Positions 54,223-62,638 of a stretch of DNA of 64,000 nt are shown in pieces. The stretch lies in the NCBI GenBank assembly GCA_937959265.1, contig CALGMA010000006.1, forward strand, positions 1 through 64,000, in the 5' to 3' direction. The position numbers and the translations under genes were made by a program. The number at the start of each line of letters is the position of its first letter. Position 1 is the first letter of the stretch. A model generated the notes under the pieces. It had not been told where the DNA came from, did not search any database, and was given only the letters and a program-made list of their open reading frames with translations. The DNA comes from an uncultured Anaerolineae bacterium. GTDB taxonomy: Bacteria; Chloroflexota; Anaerolineae; J036; Brachytrichaceae.

Positions 54223-55227
54223 TCAGCGCTGCTTGGCCAGCTCGAGAATCTGGGTGGTGAAGGCGCCGGCGACGTCGAGCGAGGGCAGCGCATTGTAGCG
54301 ATAGAGCATATCGGCCAGGGCCTGCCATTGCTCTTTGGTCTGCCATCCCCAACCATGCGCCTGTGTGGCGTCGCTCTGCGCGTCTCGCAGCTCGGTGAGC
54401 AACATATAGCGCATGTGGTCCGGGTTAGTCTCCGGGCCGGCGTATTTCAACACGATCTGCACGGCCTCATCGGGACGCTCTGCCGCGTATGCGATGCCGC
54501 GCAAGGCAGCCCGCAGAAAGCGCGCCAGCGTCTCCGGTTGCTCGCGCAGCAGCGACTCGCTGGTGGTGTAGGTCAGCCCCAGGGTCGGCACGCTGTAGTC
54601 CGCCGCGTCCCACAGCGTGATCTCATGGCCCAGGCTGCGCAGCAGGAACGGCTCGTTGGATTTGAAGAGCGGGTAAACGTCCACCTTGCCCTCGACCAGC
54701 ACGCGCGGGTCGAAGCCGACGTTGACGAGATTGACTTTGTTCACGTCGGCGCCGGCGGCGGACAACAGGGCGAACAGGTCGGGGGGCGGTGTGCCTTTGT
54801 AGCCCACCAAGCGCCCTTCCCAGTCCTTCGGGCTGTTGATCCCAGAGCCTTTGAGCGCAGCGAAGGCTTGCTGGCCGCGCTGACCGATGAGCGCGATCGC
54901 GACCAGGGGGAGGCCGGGATCGGCGCGGCGCTGCAGCAGCGTCGCAGCGTCCTGAGTAGTGACTTGCACCTTGCCGGCGACCAGCAGTTGCAAGTGCTGG
55001 CCCTGGCCGGGCGAATGCTCAATGGTCACTTCCAACCCTTCGGCCTGGAAGTAGCCCTTTTCCTGAGCGACGTAGGCCCCCACGAAGGGCAGATTGGCCT
55101 GTGGCTTGTAGCCGGCCATGAAGGTGAGCTTGATCGGCGAGGACCGGGGCGGCGGCGGCGCAGGCAAGACTTGGCAAGCCGCGACCACCAGCGTGAGCAA
55201 GAAGAAGAGCAAATGACGAAATAGCAT
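54223..55227 (-). CDS. NMT1/SsuA-type ABC substrate-binding lipoprotein
   Basis: 334 residues from ATG 55227, 9 bases after GGAGG. It has a lipoprotein signal (FLLTLVVAAC). SPIKLTFMAGYKPQANLPFV, VAQEKGYFQAEGLEVTIEHS and GKVQVTTQDAATLL are typical of the NMT1/THI5-like fold (ThiY, SsuA, NrtA). PGQGQHLQLLVAGKVQ resembles ThiY-type pyrimidine-binding proteins, so a thiamine precursor or another nucleobase-like compound is plausible. It is followed (upstream on this strand) by its permease, but no ATPase gene is present. Confidence 0.85.
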   Translation of the reverse strand: MLFRHLLFFLLTLVVAACQVLPAPPPPRSSPIKLTFMAGYKPQANLPFVGAYVAQEKGYFQAEGLEVTIEHSPGQGQHLQLLVAGKVQVTTQDAATLLQRRADPGLPLVAIALIGQRGQQAFAALKGSGINSPKDWEGRLVGYKGTPPPDLFALLSAAGADVNKVNLVNVGFDPRVLVEGKVDVYPLFKSNEPFLLRSLGHEITLWDAADYSVPTLGLTYTTSESLLREQPETLARFLRAALRGIAYAAERPDEAVQIVLKYAGPETNPDHMRYMLLTELRDAQSDATQAHGWGWQTKEQWQALADMLYRYNALPSLDVAGAFTTQILELAKQR

Positions 55228-55255
55228 GGTTGTGCACCTCCGCATGTGCTTGGAT

Positions 55256-56065
55256 TCAGGGGGTTGGCCGCCAGTAAGCGAGGCGGCGTTCGACGTAGGT
55301 GATGGTTTGATAGAGCGCGATGCCGGCTGCCGTAATGATGAAGATGGCAGCGAACAAGAAGGGCAAATTCAGGTTGGTGTAGGCCAGCCACATCGTGCGC
55401 CCCAGCCCGCCCGAGGCGCCGGTCCACTCCGCGACGATCGCGCCGATGAGGGCCAAAGGCGCACTCACCTTCAGGCCGGCGAACAGGTGCGGCAGGCTAT
55501 GCGGCAGCCGCAAGTGCCACAGCGCTTCCCAGCGACTGGCGCGCCAGACGCGAAAGAGGTCTTGCAGGCTCGGCGTGATCGTTTGGAGTCCCACCAGGGC
55601 GTTCACCAGGATGGGGAAGAAGGTCACCAGCGCAGTGATGATCACCTTGGGTTGCCAGCCGAAGCCGAGCCAGATGGTCAACAGCGGCGCAATCACCACC
55701 AGCGGCGTGGATTTCACCAGGATCGCCAGGCTCATCACCCCTTGCTCGACCCGCGGCCAAAAGGTGACCAAGATGGCCGTGCACATGGCAACGCTGCTGC
55801 CCAGCAACAACCCCAGCAACGCCTCGCCAAAGGTGATCAGCGAAGCCTGGAGATAGGTCGGCAAGTGCTGGGCCAGCGTATGGAATACGAGACTGGGGGC
55901 CGGCAACAGATAAACCGGCGTGTTGCTCACGCGGACGAGCGTCTCCCAGCTTGCAAGCGCGACGACGAGCACCCCGGCGGTAGTCCACCGATCGCGTCGC
56001 GGGAGCGGCTTTGCCGGATGCGTCGAGCGACACAAGACGGCAGCGCGCCGTGTTCGAGAAGCCAT
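55256..56065 (-). CDS. ABC transporter permease (SsuC/ThiX-like)
   Basis: 269 residues, six membrane helices, with the BPD_transp_1 EAA loop LFRVWRASRWEALWHLRLPH and SLPHLFAGLKVSAPLALIGA, then VAEWTGASGGLGRTMWLA. It pairs with the binding lipoprotein 28 bases downstream. The cluster lacks the ATPase subunit, which must be supplied from elsewhere. The first 25 residues are basic and unconserved; its start is three bases from the stop of the fusion regulator. Confidence 0.85.
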   Translation of the reverse strand: MASRTRRAAVLCRSTHPAKPLPRRDRWTTAGVLVVALASWETLVRVSNTPVYLLPAPSLVFHTLAQHLPTYLQASLITFGEALLGLLLGSSVAMCTAILVTFWPRVEQGVMSLAILVKSTPLVVIAPLLTIWLGFGWQPKVIITALVTFFPILVNALVGLQTITPSLQDLFRVWRASRWEALWHLRLPHSLPHLFAGLKVSAPLALIGAIVAEWTGASGGLGRTMWLAYTNLNLPFLFAAIFIITAAGIALYQTITYVERRLAYWRPTP

Positions 56066-56068
56066 CGT

Positions 56069-57214
56069 TCAGACAACCGGCTGCGGCGAAGCCAAACCGC
56101 GCCAGCCGCGCAGATGCTCCACCTCGACTTTGAAGACCTGCGCAACCTGCCGGGCGTAGGAGGGCGCCAGCGCATGCCCCAGATAGCGCTGGGTGAGCCG
56201 CGCAAGCAGGCGACGCCGCTCGTCCTCGCCGAGGTTGCTCATCAGGCGGGCTTTGCCCCGGGCTACCACGCGGCGCAGCGGCGGCCAGGGTTCATCCACC
56301 GTCAGCGAGACGAGCGGATTCTGACAAACGTAGTCCGGCCAGCGCGACCCCTGCCAGGCAATCACGGTGAAAGCATGACCATCCCACTCCTGCCAGAGAG
56401 GGATGACGTGCGGGCGACCATCGGGACGCAAGCAAGCCAGGCGCGCCGAGACCGGCTGATGCAGAAAGGTCTCGACTTGTCCGGGGGTGAGCGCCTCCAA
56501 AGGTTGCAGTTCGGCCGGCGACTGGGAAGCGAACGGCGCGTAAGTCAATGCGCCGAGGCGATAAGAGATATGCGCCGCCAAGTTCCGCAACTCGGGGCCG
56601 AGCCGTTCATATAGCGTCTGCGATTCCCAGCGGTAAGCTAGCGCGCTCAGCACAACTGCCGCGCGCGCTTGAGCGCCGTCGGGGCAAATCGGCGCTGCCA
56701 GGTCGAGCGTCTCCGTCGCGGCAGCGAGCGAAAGCCCGTTCATGAGGCTCGCCGGCTGGGTGGAGGGCGCAAACAGCGCCTGCGCCGCGTCAATCTGGCG
56801 ATACGTCTGGCCGATCTGGAAGACGCGGCGCGTCTCCGGGCTGCCCTCCACCTGGGCCAACACCAATAGCCCATCGGCGACGGGAACTACGAGCGCCACG
56901 GTCTCTGGCCAGGCTTTTGCAGCAGCTTCCTGGTAAAACGCCGCGATCAGCTCACTGTGGCTCGAAGCGGGGCGCGCGCGCCACGACAAAAGGCGCGGGC
57001 CGGCAAAGTAGCGCCCCCGCCGCTCGGATTGCTCCAGGTATCCCAGCGCTTTGAGTCCTTTGAGCAAGGCAAAGAGCGAGGAACGCGGAAGGTCCGCCTC
57101 CTGGGCAAGCGCGTTCGGGGTCAATCCCTCAGGGTGAGCGAGCACCGCCTCGATCAACCGCAGCACGCGCCTGGCGCTGCCGATGAAATCGAGAGAGTTT
57201 TTATAGTCTTGCAT
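56069..57214 (-). CDS. IclR-type HTH / PNPOx-like fusion regulator
   Basis: 381 residues. Residues ~8-75 are an IclR winged helix (SARRVLRLIEAVLAHPEGLT, NALAQEADLPRSSLFALLKG). Residues ~85-230 resemble a reduced IclR effector domain (LIAAFYQEAAAKAWPETVAL, ETRRVFQIGQTYRQIDAAQA). Residues ~240-380 are a pyridoxamine 5'-phosphate oxidase-like flavin-binding barrel (FLHQPVSARLACLRPDGRPH, VIPLWQEWDGHAF, VARGKARLM). The fusion suggests a flavin- or PLP-related ligand controls DNA binding. It sits upstream of the ABC binding protein and permease in the same direction, which it likely regulates with itself. Its start codon lies in a 22-bp palindrome. Confidence 0.75.
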   Translation of the reverse strand: MQDYKNSLDFIGSARRVLRLIEAVLAHPEGLTPNALAQEADLPRSSLFALLKGLKALGYLEQSERRGRYFAGPRLLSWRARPASSHSELIAAFYQEAAAKAWPETVALVVPVADGLLVLAQVEGSPETRRVFQIGQTYRQIDAAQALFAPSTQPASLMNGLSLAAATETLDLAAPICPDGAQARAAVVLSALAYRWESQTLYERLGPELRNLAAHISYRLGALTYAPFASQSPAELQPLEALTPGQVETFLHQPVSARLACLRPDGRPHVIPLWQEWDGHAFTVIAWQGSRWPDYVCQNPLVSLTVDEPWPPLRRVVARGKARLMSNLGEDERRRLLARLTQRYLGHALAPSYARQVAQVFKVEVEHLRGWRGLASPQPVV

Positions 57215-57261
57215 ACTGGACTATAGTCCAGTATTTTAATCCATGCGTGGATTGCTGTCAC
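57213..57261 (-). promoter_or_regulatory. Promoter and 22-bp operator palindrome of the IclR-PNPOx gene
   Basis: ATACTGGACTA (57213-57223) is followed directly by its exact complement (57224-57234). The ATG of the regulator begins inside it at 57214. On the minus strand a -35 GTGACA (57256-57261) and -10 TAAAAT (57233-57238) are spaced 17 bp, each five of six to consensus, placing the transcript start within the palindrome about 12 bases before the ATG. Confidence 0.85.
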
Positions 57262-57266
57262 CTGGT

Positions 57267-58487
57267 CTAAAGCATCGCCGGCAGCAGGGCGTAGAACCGC
57301 GTGGCCTGCACCACGTCTTCCAGGCGCACCTGGTCGAGCACGCTGTGCGCGTGGCGCTCGTCGCCGGGGCCGAAGCCGATGGCGGGAATGCCGGCGATGC
57401 CGGCCCAATATGTGCCGTTGGTGGAGAAGTCCCACTTGCCGGTTGCGGCGCGCCGTCCGAAGGCCAGCTCGGTGGCGGCGAGCGCCGCCTGCGCCAATGG
57501 ATGGGACTCTTCCAGCGCCCAGGCGGGGAAGTACTTGTCCACGACCAGCGTGAAGCCGGTGTAGCTGGGCGTATCGTATTGCAGCAGCTCAAGCCGGATG
57601 GAGTCGGCGGGCGAAGCATCGGCCTGCGCCGCGTTCACGATGGCCTGCACCTCGGCCAGCGCGCTCTCCAGCGTGTCGCCGAAGGTGATGCGCCGGTCAA
57701 TGAAGATGGTCGCCTCGTCCGGCACGGCGTTGATGCTGGGAGTGCGCACGCGCATATCGCTGACGGTGACCGTGCCTTTGCCGAGGAAATCGTGGGTGCG
57801 CAGGCGCGGGCCCAGGTCGCGGATGCCGGCGATGACGGGCAGCAGTTTGTAGATGGCGTTGTCGCCCAGCCAGTTGCTGGCGGCGTGCGCGCTGCGCCCT
57901 TTGGCCGTCACCTTCATTTCGACGCGCCCCTTATGGCCGCGATAGACCTGCATGCGCGTCGGCTCGCCGATCACGACGAAATCCGGCCGCACCTGTGGAT
58001 CGTGTTCGACGAACGCGCGGGGGGCGATGCCATCGCAAGCCTCTTCCATGTTGCCGAAGTAGTAGGCCGTCCAGCCGTCGAGCCAGCCCAGGTCGCGGGC
58101 CAGGGCGAGGCCGTAGATCATGCCGGGCGTGCTGCCCTTTTCGTCGCAGGCGCCGCGCGCGTAGAGCACGCCGTCCTCCACTTTGCCCGCGAACGGATCC
58201 CAAGCCCATTGCGCCGGATCACCTATGCCGACCGTGTCAATGTGCGAGTCGAAGACGATGACGCGAGGGCCGCAGCCGATGCGCCCTAGGATATTGCCCA
58301 TGGCGTCGAAGCGCACTTCGGCAAAGCCGAGCTGGCGCATCTCCCGGGCGCAGCGCTCGCCTACGGCGCGGATCTGCGAGTCCATGCTGGGGATGGCGCA
58401 TAGCTCGCGCATGAAGCGCGTGATGTCGGCGCGGTGATCTTCGACGCGAGCGCGTAGTGCAATCAGTTGCTCAGCAGTGGGGGTCAT
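57267..58487 (-). CDS. M20-family hydrolase, YgeY-like
   Basis: 406 residues of a dinuclear-zinc M20 amidohydrolase. VIVFDSHIDTVGIGDPAQWA (His, Asp), ARGACDEKGSTPGMIYGLAL, NMEEACDGIAPRAFVEHDPQ (Glu pair), VIGEPTRMQVYRGHKGRVEM, the small-domain SAHAASNWLGDNAIYKLLP and the final FGPGDERHAHSVLDQ His are all present. Sequence style and these motifs match YgeY, a selenium/purine-catabolism-linked hydrolase of unknown substrate, better than ArgE or DapE. GGAGG lies 4 bases before the ATG. It diverges from pyrK. Confidence 0.82.
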   Translation of the reverse strand: MTPTAEQLIALRARVEDHRADITRFMRELCAIPSMDSQIRAVGERCAREMRQLGFAEVRFDAMGNILGRIGCGPRVIVFDSHIDTVGIGDPAQWAWDPFAGKVEDGVLYARGACDEKGSTPGMIYGLALARDLGWLDGWTAYYFGNMEEACDGIAPRAFVEHDPQVRPDFVVIGEPTRMQVYRGHKGRVEMKVTAKGRSAHAASNWLGDNAIYKLLPVIAGIRDLGPRLRTHDFLGKGTVTVSDMRVRTPSINAVPDEATIFIDRRITFGDTLESALAEVQAIVNAAQADASPADSIRLELLQYDTPSYTGFTLVVDKYFPAWALEESHPLAQAALAATELAFGRRAATGKWDFSTNGTYWAGIAGIPAIGFGPGDERHAHSVLDQVRLEDVVQATRFYALLPAML

Positions 58488-58562
58488 TCAGCCTCCGCCG
58501 TCATCGGTCGTTCAAGTCGGGATCGGTGTTCCTGCCCGAGGGCAATTCGCCGCCTAGACTAC

Positions 58563-58591
58563 AGCGCCAATTCTAGCCTTGGCGCTACAAT
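58563..58591 (+). promoter_or_regulatory. Inverted repeat and -10 upstream of pyrK
   Basis: AGCGCCAA (58563-58570) and TTGGCGCT (58579-58586) are exact complements separated by 8 bases. TACAAT (58586-58591) lies 6 bases before the GTG start at 58598, predicting a leaderless pyrK mRNA with an operator covering the -35 region. Confidence 0.6.
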
Positions 58592-58597
58592 TTTGAC

Positions 58598-59416
58598 GTG
58601 CATTGCTCCGCTGCGTCTCCTGCCGATGTGGCCTTCGAGCTGCCGCGCATGGTGCGCATCGTCGAAGTCATCCGCGAGACGCCACTGGTGAAGACGTTCG
58701 TGCTGGACGGCGCGATTGACGCGCAGCCAGGACAGTTCATCATGCTGTGGCTGCCGGGCGTGGACGAAAAGCCGATGAGCGTCGCCGGCATGCGCCCGCT
58801 CACGGTCAGCGTGGCCAGGGTCGGCCCGATGACGACAGCGCTACATGCGCTTCGCGCCGGCGACATCGTGGGCTGGCGCGGCCCGTTTGGCCGGCCTTTT
58901 CAGCTCGAGATAGAAAGACCCGCGTTGTTGGTTGCCGGCGGCTATGGCAGCGCGCCGCTCTATGCGCTGGCGCAGCAAGCGCTGGCCGCCGGGATGGAGG
59001 TCAGCGTCGCCATCGGCGCGCGCGTCGCCGATGAGCTGCTATACGCCGACAAATTCGAGCGCCTGGGCGTCCGGCTGCTGCTCAGCACCAATGATGGATC
59101 ACGCGGCGTCCAGGGCTTTGTCACCGACGCTATCGCCCAATCCCCGATCTCCAATCTTCAGTCACTGACGGTCTACGCCTGCGGCCCGGAGCCGATGCTC
59201 GTCGCGTTGCACAAGCTCTGCCGCGCGCGCGGCTGGAACGGCCAACTCAGCGTTGAGCGTTATATGAAGTGTGGCTTCGGCATCTGCGGACAGTGCGCGC
59301 TGGACGATCTGCTGGTGTGCGTAGATGGGCCGGTGATGACGCTCGACCAACTGGAGGGCAAGCACGACTTTGGGCGATGGCATCGCGGGCCGACGGGGCG
59401 CAAGTTCGAGATATGA
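58598..59416 (+). CDS. pyrK: Dihydroorotate dehydrogenase electron-transfer subunit PyrK-like
   Basis: 272 residues from GTG 58598. A ferredoxin-reductase-like protein: FAD domain (VKTFVLDGAIDAQPGQFIML, RPLTVSVARVGPMTTALHAL), NAD domain (LLVAGGYGSAPLYALAQQAL, VYACGPEPMLVALHKLC) and the C-terminal [2Fe-2S] loop MKCGFGICGQCALDDLLVCV with four Cys. This is the PyrK pattern, which passes electrons from PyrD to NAD+. No pyrD is adjacent, but pyrC follows. SPISNLQS (encoded by a 7-bp-period repeat at 59140-59166) looks like a repeat insertion between the NAD domain motifs. Confidence 0.82.
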   Translation: MHCSAASPADVAFELPRMVRIVEVIRETPLVKTFVLDGAIDAQPGQFIMLWLPGVDEKPMSVAGMRPLTVSVARVGPMTTALHALRAGDIVGWRGPFGRPFQLEIERPALLVAGGYGSAPLYALAQQALAAGMEVSVAIGARVADELLYADKFERLGVRLLLSTNDGSRGVQGFVTDAIAQSPISNLQSLTVYACGPEPMLVALHKLCRARGWNGQLSVERYMKCGFGICGQCALDDLLVCVDGPVMTLDQLEGKHDFGRWHRGPTGRKFEI

Positions 59417-59494
59417 GCCGGCTTGCGGATGCGAGGGCGGCGCCCCTGGGCTTATCGGCGATTCGTCTACCAGCTCATTGACCCGGTGCAATCT

Positions 59495-60823
59495 ATGACT
59501 TCCTCACTCTTGATCAGCAGCGGCACGCTCGTCAGCAGCGCGGGGCTGCGCCGCGCCGACATCCTGATCGAGGGCGAACACATCGCCGAAGTGCGCGACG
59601 CCGCCTCAGGCGCGCGGTCGCCCACTCCCGGCGACCGCGTGCTGGATGCTTCCGGCCTGCTCGTCTTCCCCGGCCTGATAGACGTTCACACGCACCTGCG
59701 GCAGCCGGGCGGCGAGCACAAGGAAGATTTCTACACCGGCACATGCGCGGCGCTGGCCGGCGGCGTGACGACCGTCCTGGTCATGCCCAACACCTCGCCC
59801 CCTCTCGTAGATGGCGCGACATTTAACCACGCCATGCGCCTGGCCGAGCAGAATGCCGTGTGCGACTTTGGCCTCTTCCTCGGCGCCACGCAGACCAACG
59901 CGAGCGTGAAAAGCCAAGATGCCAGCCTACGCGAGTGTGGGCTGAAGCTTTACATGGGCAGCAGCACCGGCGACCTGCTGGTGGAGGACTTCGCGGCGCA
60001 ATACGCACATTTCGAGCGCTATCCGCGCGATCGCGTCATCGCCGTCCATGCGGAGCACGAGCCGGCCGTGCGCTACTTCGCGGGTCGCGGCCTGCGTCGC
60101 CCGCCGATTTGCGCGGAGATCGAAGTGAGCCGCGCCGTGGCTATGGCGGCGCAGTGCAATCGTCGCCTGCACGTGTGCCACGTCTCCACACGGCGCGAGG
60201 TGGAGATCATCGCTGCGGCCAAAGCGCGCGGTGTGCCGGTCACATGCGAATTCACGCCACATCATTTGTTCCTCAGCCGACAGCGCTGCCAAGACAGGCA
60301 GCGACGCGCCGCAGCGCTCGACCTCCCGCCGGCATGTTTCGAGATGAACCCCCCACTGCGCGACCAAGAAGATGTGGAGGCGCTGTGGGCGCACCTCCAC
60401 GTGGCCGATTGCATCGCCACCGATCACGCGCCGCACACGCTAGAGGAGAAGCGCAGCGCGAATCCGCCGATGGGCGTGCCGGGGCTGGAGACGATGCTGC
60501 CGCTCTTGCTGACGGCGGTTCACGAGGGCAAGCTGCGGTTGGAGGACATCGCCCGCCTGTGCTGCGAAGGGCCGGCGCGCATCTACAAAATTGCCGGCAA
60601 GGGTACAATCGCCCCCGGGTTTGATGCTGATCTCACCCTCGTTGACCCAAGCGCCGAATGGGTCATCGGCGATGTGCCGCTGTTCACCAAGTGCAACTGG
60701 ACGCCGTTCGCAGGCTGGCCTGTACGGGGCGCGGTACAGCGCGTACTGGTGCGCGGGCGGCGGGTGTTCGACGCCGGGCGCGTCACTGTCGAGCGCGGCT
60801 TCGGCCGGCCGGCGCGCAACTGA
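59495..60823 (+). CDS. pyrC: Dihydroorotase
   Basis: 442 residues from ATG 59495. The metal site is built from DVHTHLRQPG (HxH), the carboxylated-Lys segment GLKLYMGSSTGDLL, HVCHVSTRREVEIIAAAK, TCEFTPHHLFLS and the catalytic Asp in CIATDHAPHTLEEK, with NPPLRD closing the loop. It cyclises carbamoyl aspartate to dihydroorotate in pyrimidine synthesis. These features match class I dihydroorotases rather than hydantoinases or allantoinases, although a related cyclic amidohydrolase cannot be fully excluded. It follows pyrK by 78 bases. Confidence 0.87.
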   Translation: MTSSLLISSGTLVSSAGLRRADILIEGEHIAEVRDAASGARSPTPGDRVLDASGLLVFPGLIDVHTHLRQPGGEHKEDFYTGTCAALAGGVTTVLVMPNTSPPLVDGATFNHAMRLAEQNAVCDFGLFLGATQTNASVKSQDASLRECGLKLYMGSSTGDLLVEDFAAQYAHFERYPRDRVIAVHAEHEPAVRYFAGRGLRRPPICAEIEVSRAVAMAAQCNRRLHVCHVSTRREVEIIAAAKARGVPVTCEFTPHHLFLSRQRCQDRQRRAAALDLPPACFEMNPPLRDQEDVEALWAHLHVADCIATDHAPHTLEEKRSANPPMGVPGLETMLPLLLTAVHEGKLRLEDIARLCCEGPARIYKIAGKGTIAPGFDADLTLVDPSAEWVIGDVPLFTKCNWTPFAGWPVRGAVQRVLVRGRRVFDAGRVTVERGFGRPARN

Positions 60824-60841
60824 AGGTGCAACGACCAACCG

Positions 60842-61675
60842 ATGACGCAATCGCTTCACACTTCCGTAGCCAATCGCATCCTGGTGCTGGTGGCGCTGTT
60901 GGCGCTCACGCCGGTGCTGTTGCTCGTGGTCGAGCTGCCCTCGCGCAATGCGTCGTTGACCTTTCTCGGCTCCCCCCTCTCGATTAACCTCAACGCGGAC
61001 TCGCTGCTGATCCTGTTTCTGCCGGTGCTCACCATCGCCGGCGTGGACTGGGTGTTGCGCGACCACCCCGACGTGCGAGCCGGCGAGGTGCCCTTCCTCT
61101 TCCCGTTCTGGATGGCGCCCGGGCTAACCGCCCTTGCCCTGGCCCTGTTACTAACCCGGCTGACGAGCTGGCCGGTGTGGATCACCGCGCTGCTGATCGG
61201 CGTTGTCGTCCTGGGCATGCTGATCGTGGCCGAGTACTACACCATCACGCCGAATACGCCGGCCTATCCGATCGCGCGCCTGACCGTGACCGGCTTGAGC
61301 TACCTCATCGCATTCAGCCTATTTACCCTAATCTACAGCACGCGCGAGCGCAGCGTGATTACGGCGACCGGCACATTGCTGGTCGCCCTGGCGCTGGCGC
61401 TGGATTTGCTCGCGCCGCACATCATCGGCCTGCGCCAGGCAACGCTGTTCGCCGTCATCGTAGGCTGGCTGGTCGGCCAGGCGACGTGGGCGCTGAACTA
61501 TTGGAACGCCTCGAACTGGAGCGCCGGTGTGGTGCTGTTGACGGTGTTCTACGTATCCGTCGGCATCGCGCAGCAACACTTCCAAGACCGGCTCTCGCGC
61601 GGCGTGCTGATCGAATTCGCAGTCGTCACGTGCATTGCGCTGATCGTGGCCTGGCAACTGGCGGGGGTGCGATAG
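60842..61675 (+). CDS. Multi-pass membrane protein of unknown function
   Basis: 277 residues with about eight hydrophobic helices separated by short loops (NADSLLILFLPVLTIAGVDW, ITALLIGVVVLGMLIVAEYY, LLVALALALDLLAPHIIGLR, WSAGVVLLTVFYVSVGIAQQ). The loop VDWVLRDHPDVRAGEVPFLF is strongly polar and may be functional. I do not recognise a named family; similar proteins are found next to PfkB kinases in Anaerolineae as far as I recall. It lies 18 bases after pyrC and two bases before the kinase gene, so it belongs to the same operon. Confidence 0.7.
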   Translation: MTQSLHTSVANRILVLVALLALTPVLLLVVELPSRNASLTFLGSPLSINLNADSLLILFLPVLTIAGVDWVLRDHPDVRAGEVPFLFPFWMAPGLTALALALLLTRLTSWPVWITALLIGVVVLGMLIVAEYYTITPNTPAYPIARLTVTGLSYLIAFSLFTLIYSTRERSVITATGTLLVALALALDLLAPHIIGLRQATLFAVIVGWLVGQATWALNYWNASNWSAGVVLLTVFYVSVGIAQQHFQDRLSRGVLIEFAVVTCIALIVAWQLAGVR

Positions 61676-61677
61676 CT

Positions 61678-62628
61678 GTGAAAGGTGCTCTGGTCATCGG
61701 CGCAGCCAACTTCGACATCAAAGGGCGGATGTTGCATCGGCCGGTGCTCACCTCGTCGAACGCATCGGCGATCCGCACCAGCTTCGGTGGCGTTGCGCGT
61801 AACGTCGCCGAGAACCTGGCACGACTCGGCGTGCCGGTCACGTTACTCACCGCAGTCGGCGACGACTACGCCGGCGAAGATATCCTGAGCAGCGCGGACG
61901 ACGTGGGGGTGGACGTATCGCGTGCGCTGATCGTCGAGAACGAGACGACCGGCACCTACCTGGCTGCGCTTGACGAAAGCGGCGACCTGTACCTCGGGCT
62001 GGATGATCTGCGCGTGTTGCGACACATCACGCCGGACTACCTGCGCCTGCACAAAGACGCCTTTCGCGAATGCGACATCGTCGCCTTCGATCTCAATCTG
62101 AGCGAGGCAGCGATGCTGACGGCGATCCACCTCGCGCACGAGTATCACAAGCCGATCTGTGTAGACCCCACTTCGACCGTGCTGGCCGGCCGCCTGCGAC
62201 CGCACCTGCCGATGATCAACATCATCACGCCCAACCTCACCGAGGCCGAGGTGTTGCTGCGCTGCGACCCGATCCGCACACCCGCCGAGGCGCTCAACGC
62301 TGCACGCCGGCTGGTTAGCCAGGGTGTGGAAGTCGCCGTGATCACACAAGCCGAACGCGGCGCATGCTATGCCACCGAGGAAGAGAGCGGCCAATTCCCA
62401 GCGTTGCGCGTGGACATCGTAGATACCACCGGGGCCGGCGACGCGCTGACTGCCGTGGTGATCTTCGGCTACCTGAACGATCTGCCGATTAGCGATGCGC
62501 TGCAGCTCGGCCTGCGCGCTGCTGCGCTCACGCTGCGTTCCAACGAAACTGTCGCGCCCGAATTGAGCCTCGATCGCCTCTACGGCTTCGACGAGGATGT
62601 GCATTCGGACGACCGCGCATCTCCCTGA
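61678..62628 (+). CDS. PfkB-family kinase, pseudouridine kinase-like
   Basis: 316 residues from GTG 61678. Motifs are VIGAANFDIKGRM, SFGGVARNVAENLARLGVPV (close to the GGVGRNIAENLARLG of pseudouridine kinase PsuK/YeiC), LTAVGDDYAGEDIL, and the catalytic DTTGAGDALTAVVIF with the base Asp. PsuK phosphorylates pseudouridine for cleavage by PsuG; a general ribokinase-type activity on another nucleoside is possible. No psuG is in the window. Its position between pyrimidine genes favours a nucleoside substrate. Confidence 0.8.
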   Translation: MKGALVIGAANFDIKGRMLHRPVLTSSNASAIRTSFGGVARNVAENLARLGVPVTLLTAVGDDYAGEDILSSADDVGVDVSRALIVENETTGTYLAALDESGDLYLGLDDLRVLRHITPDYLRLHKDAFRECDIVAFDLNLSEAAMLTAIHLAHEYHKPICVDPTSTVLAGRLRPHLPMINIITPNLTEAEVLLRCDPIRTPAEALNAARRLVSQGVEVAVITQAERGACYATEEESGQFPALRVDIVDTTGAGDALTAVVIFGYLNDLPISDALQLGLRAAALTLRSNETVAPELSLDRLYGFDEDVHSDDRASP

Positions 62629-62638
62629 CGCACATCAC

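Noticed and set aside
55226-56614. 462-codon plus-strand ORF opposite ABC permease and regulator
   Set aside because: Low-complexity Gln/Arg/Asp composition typical of antisense frames in this GC-rich DNA.
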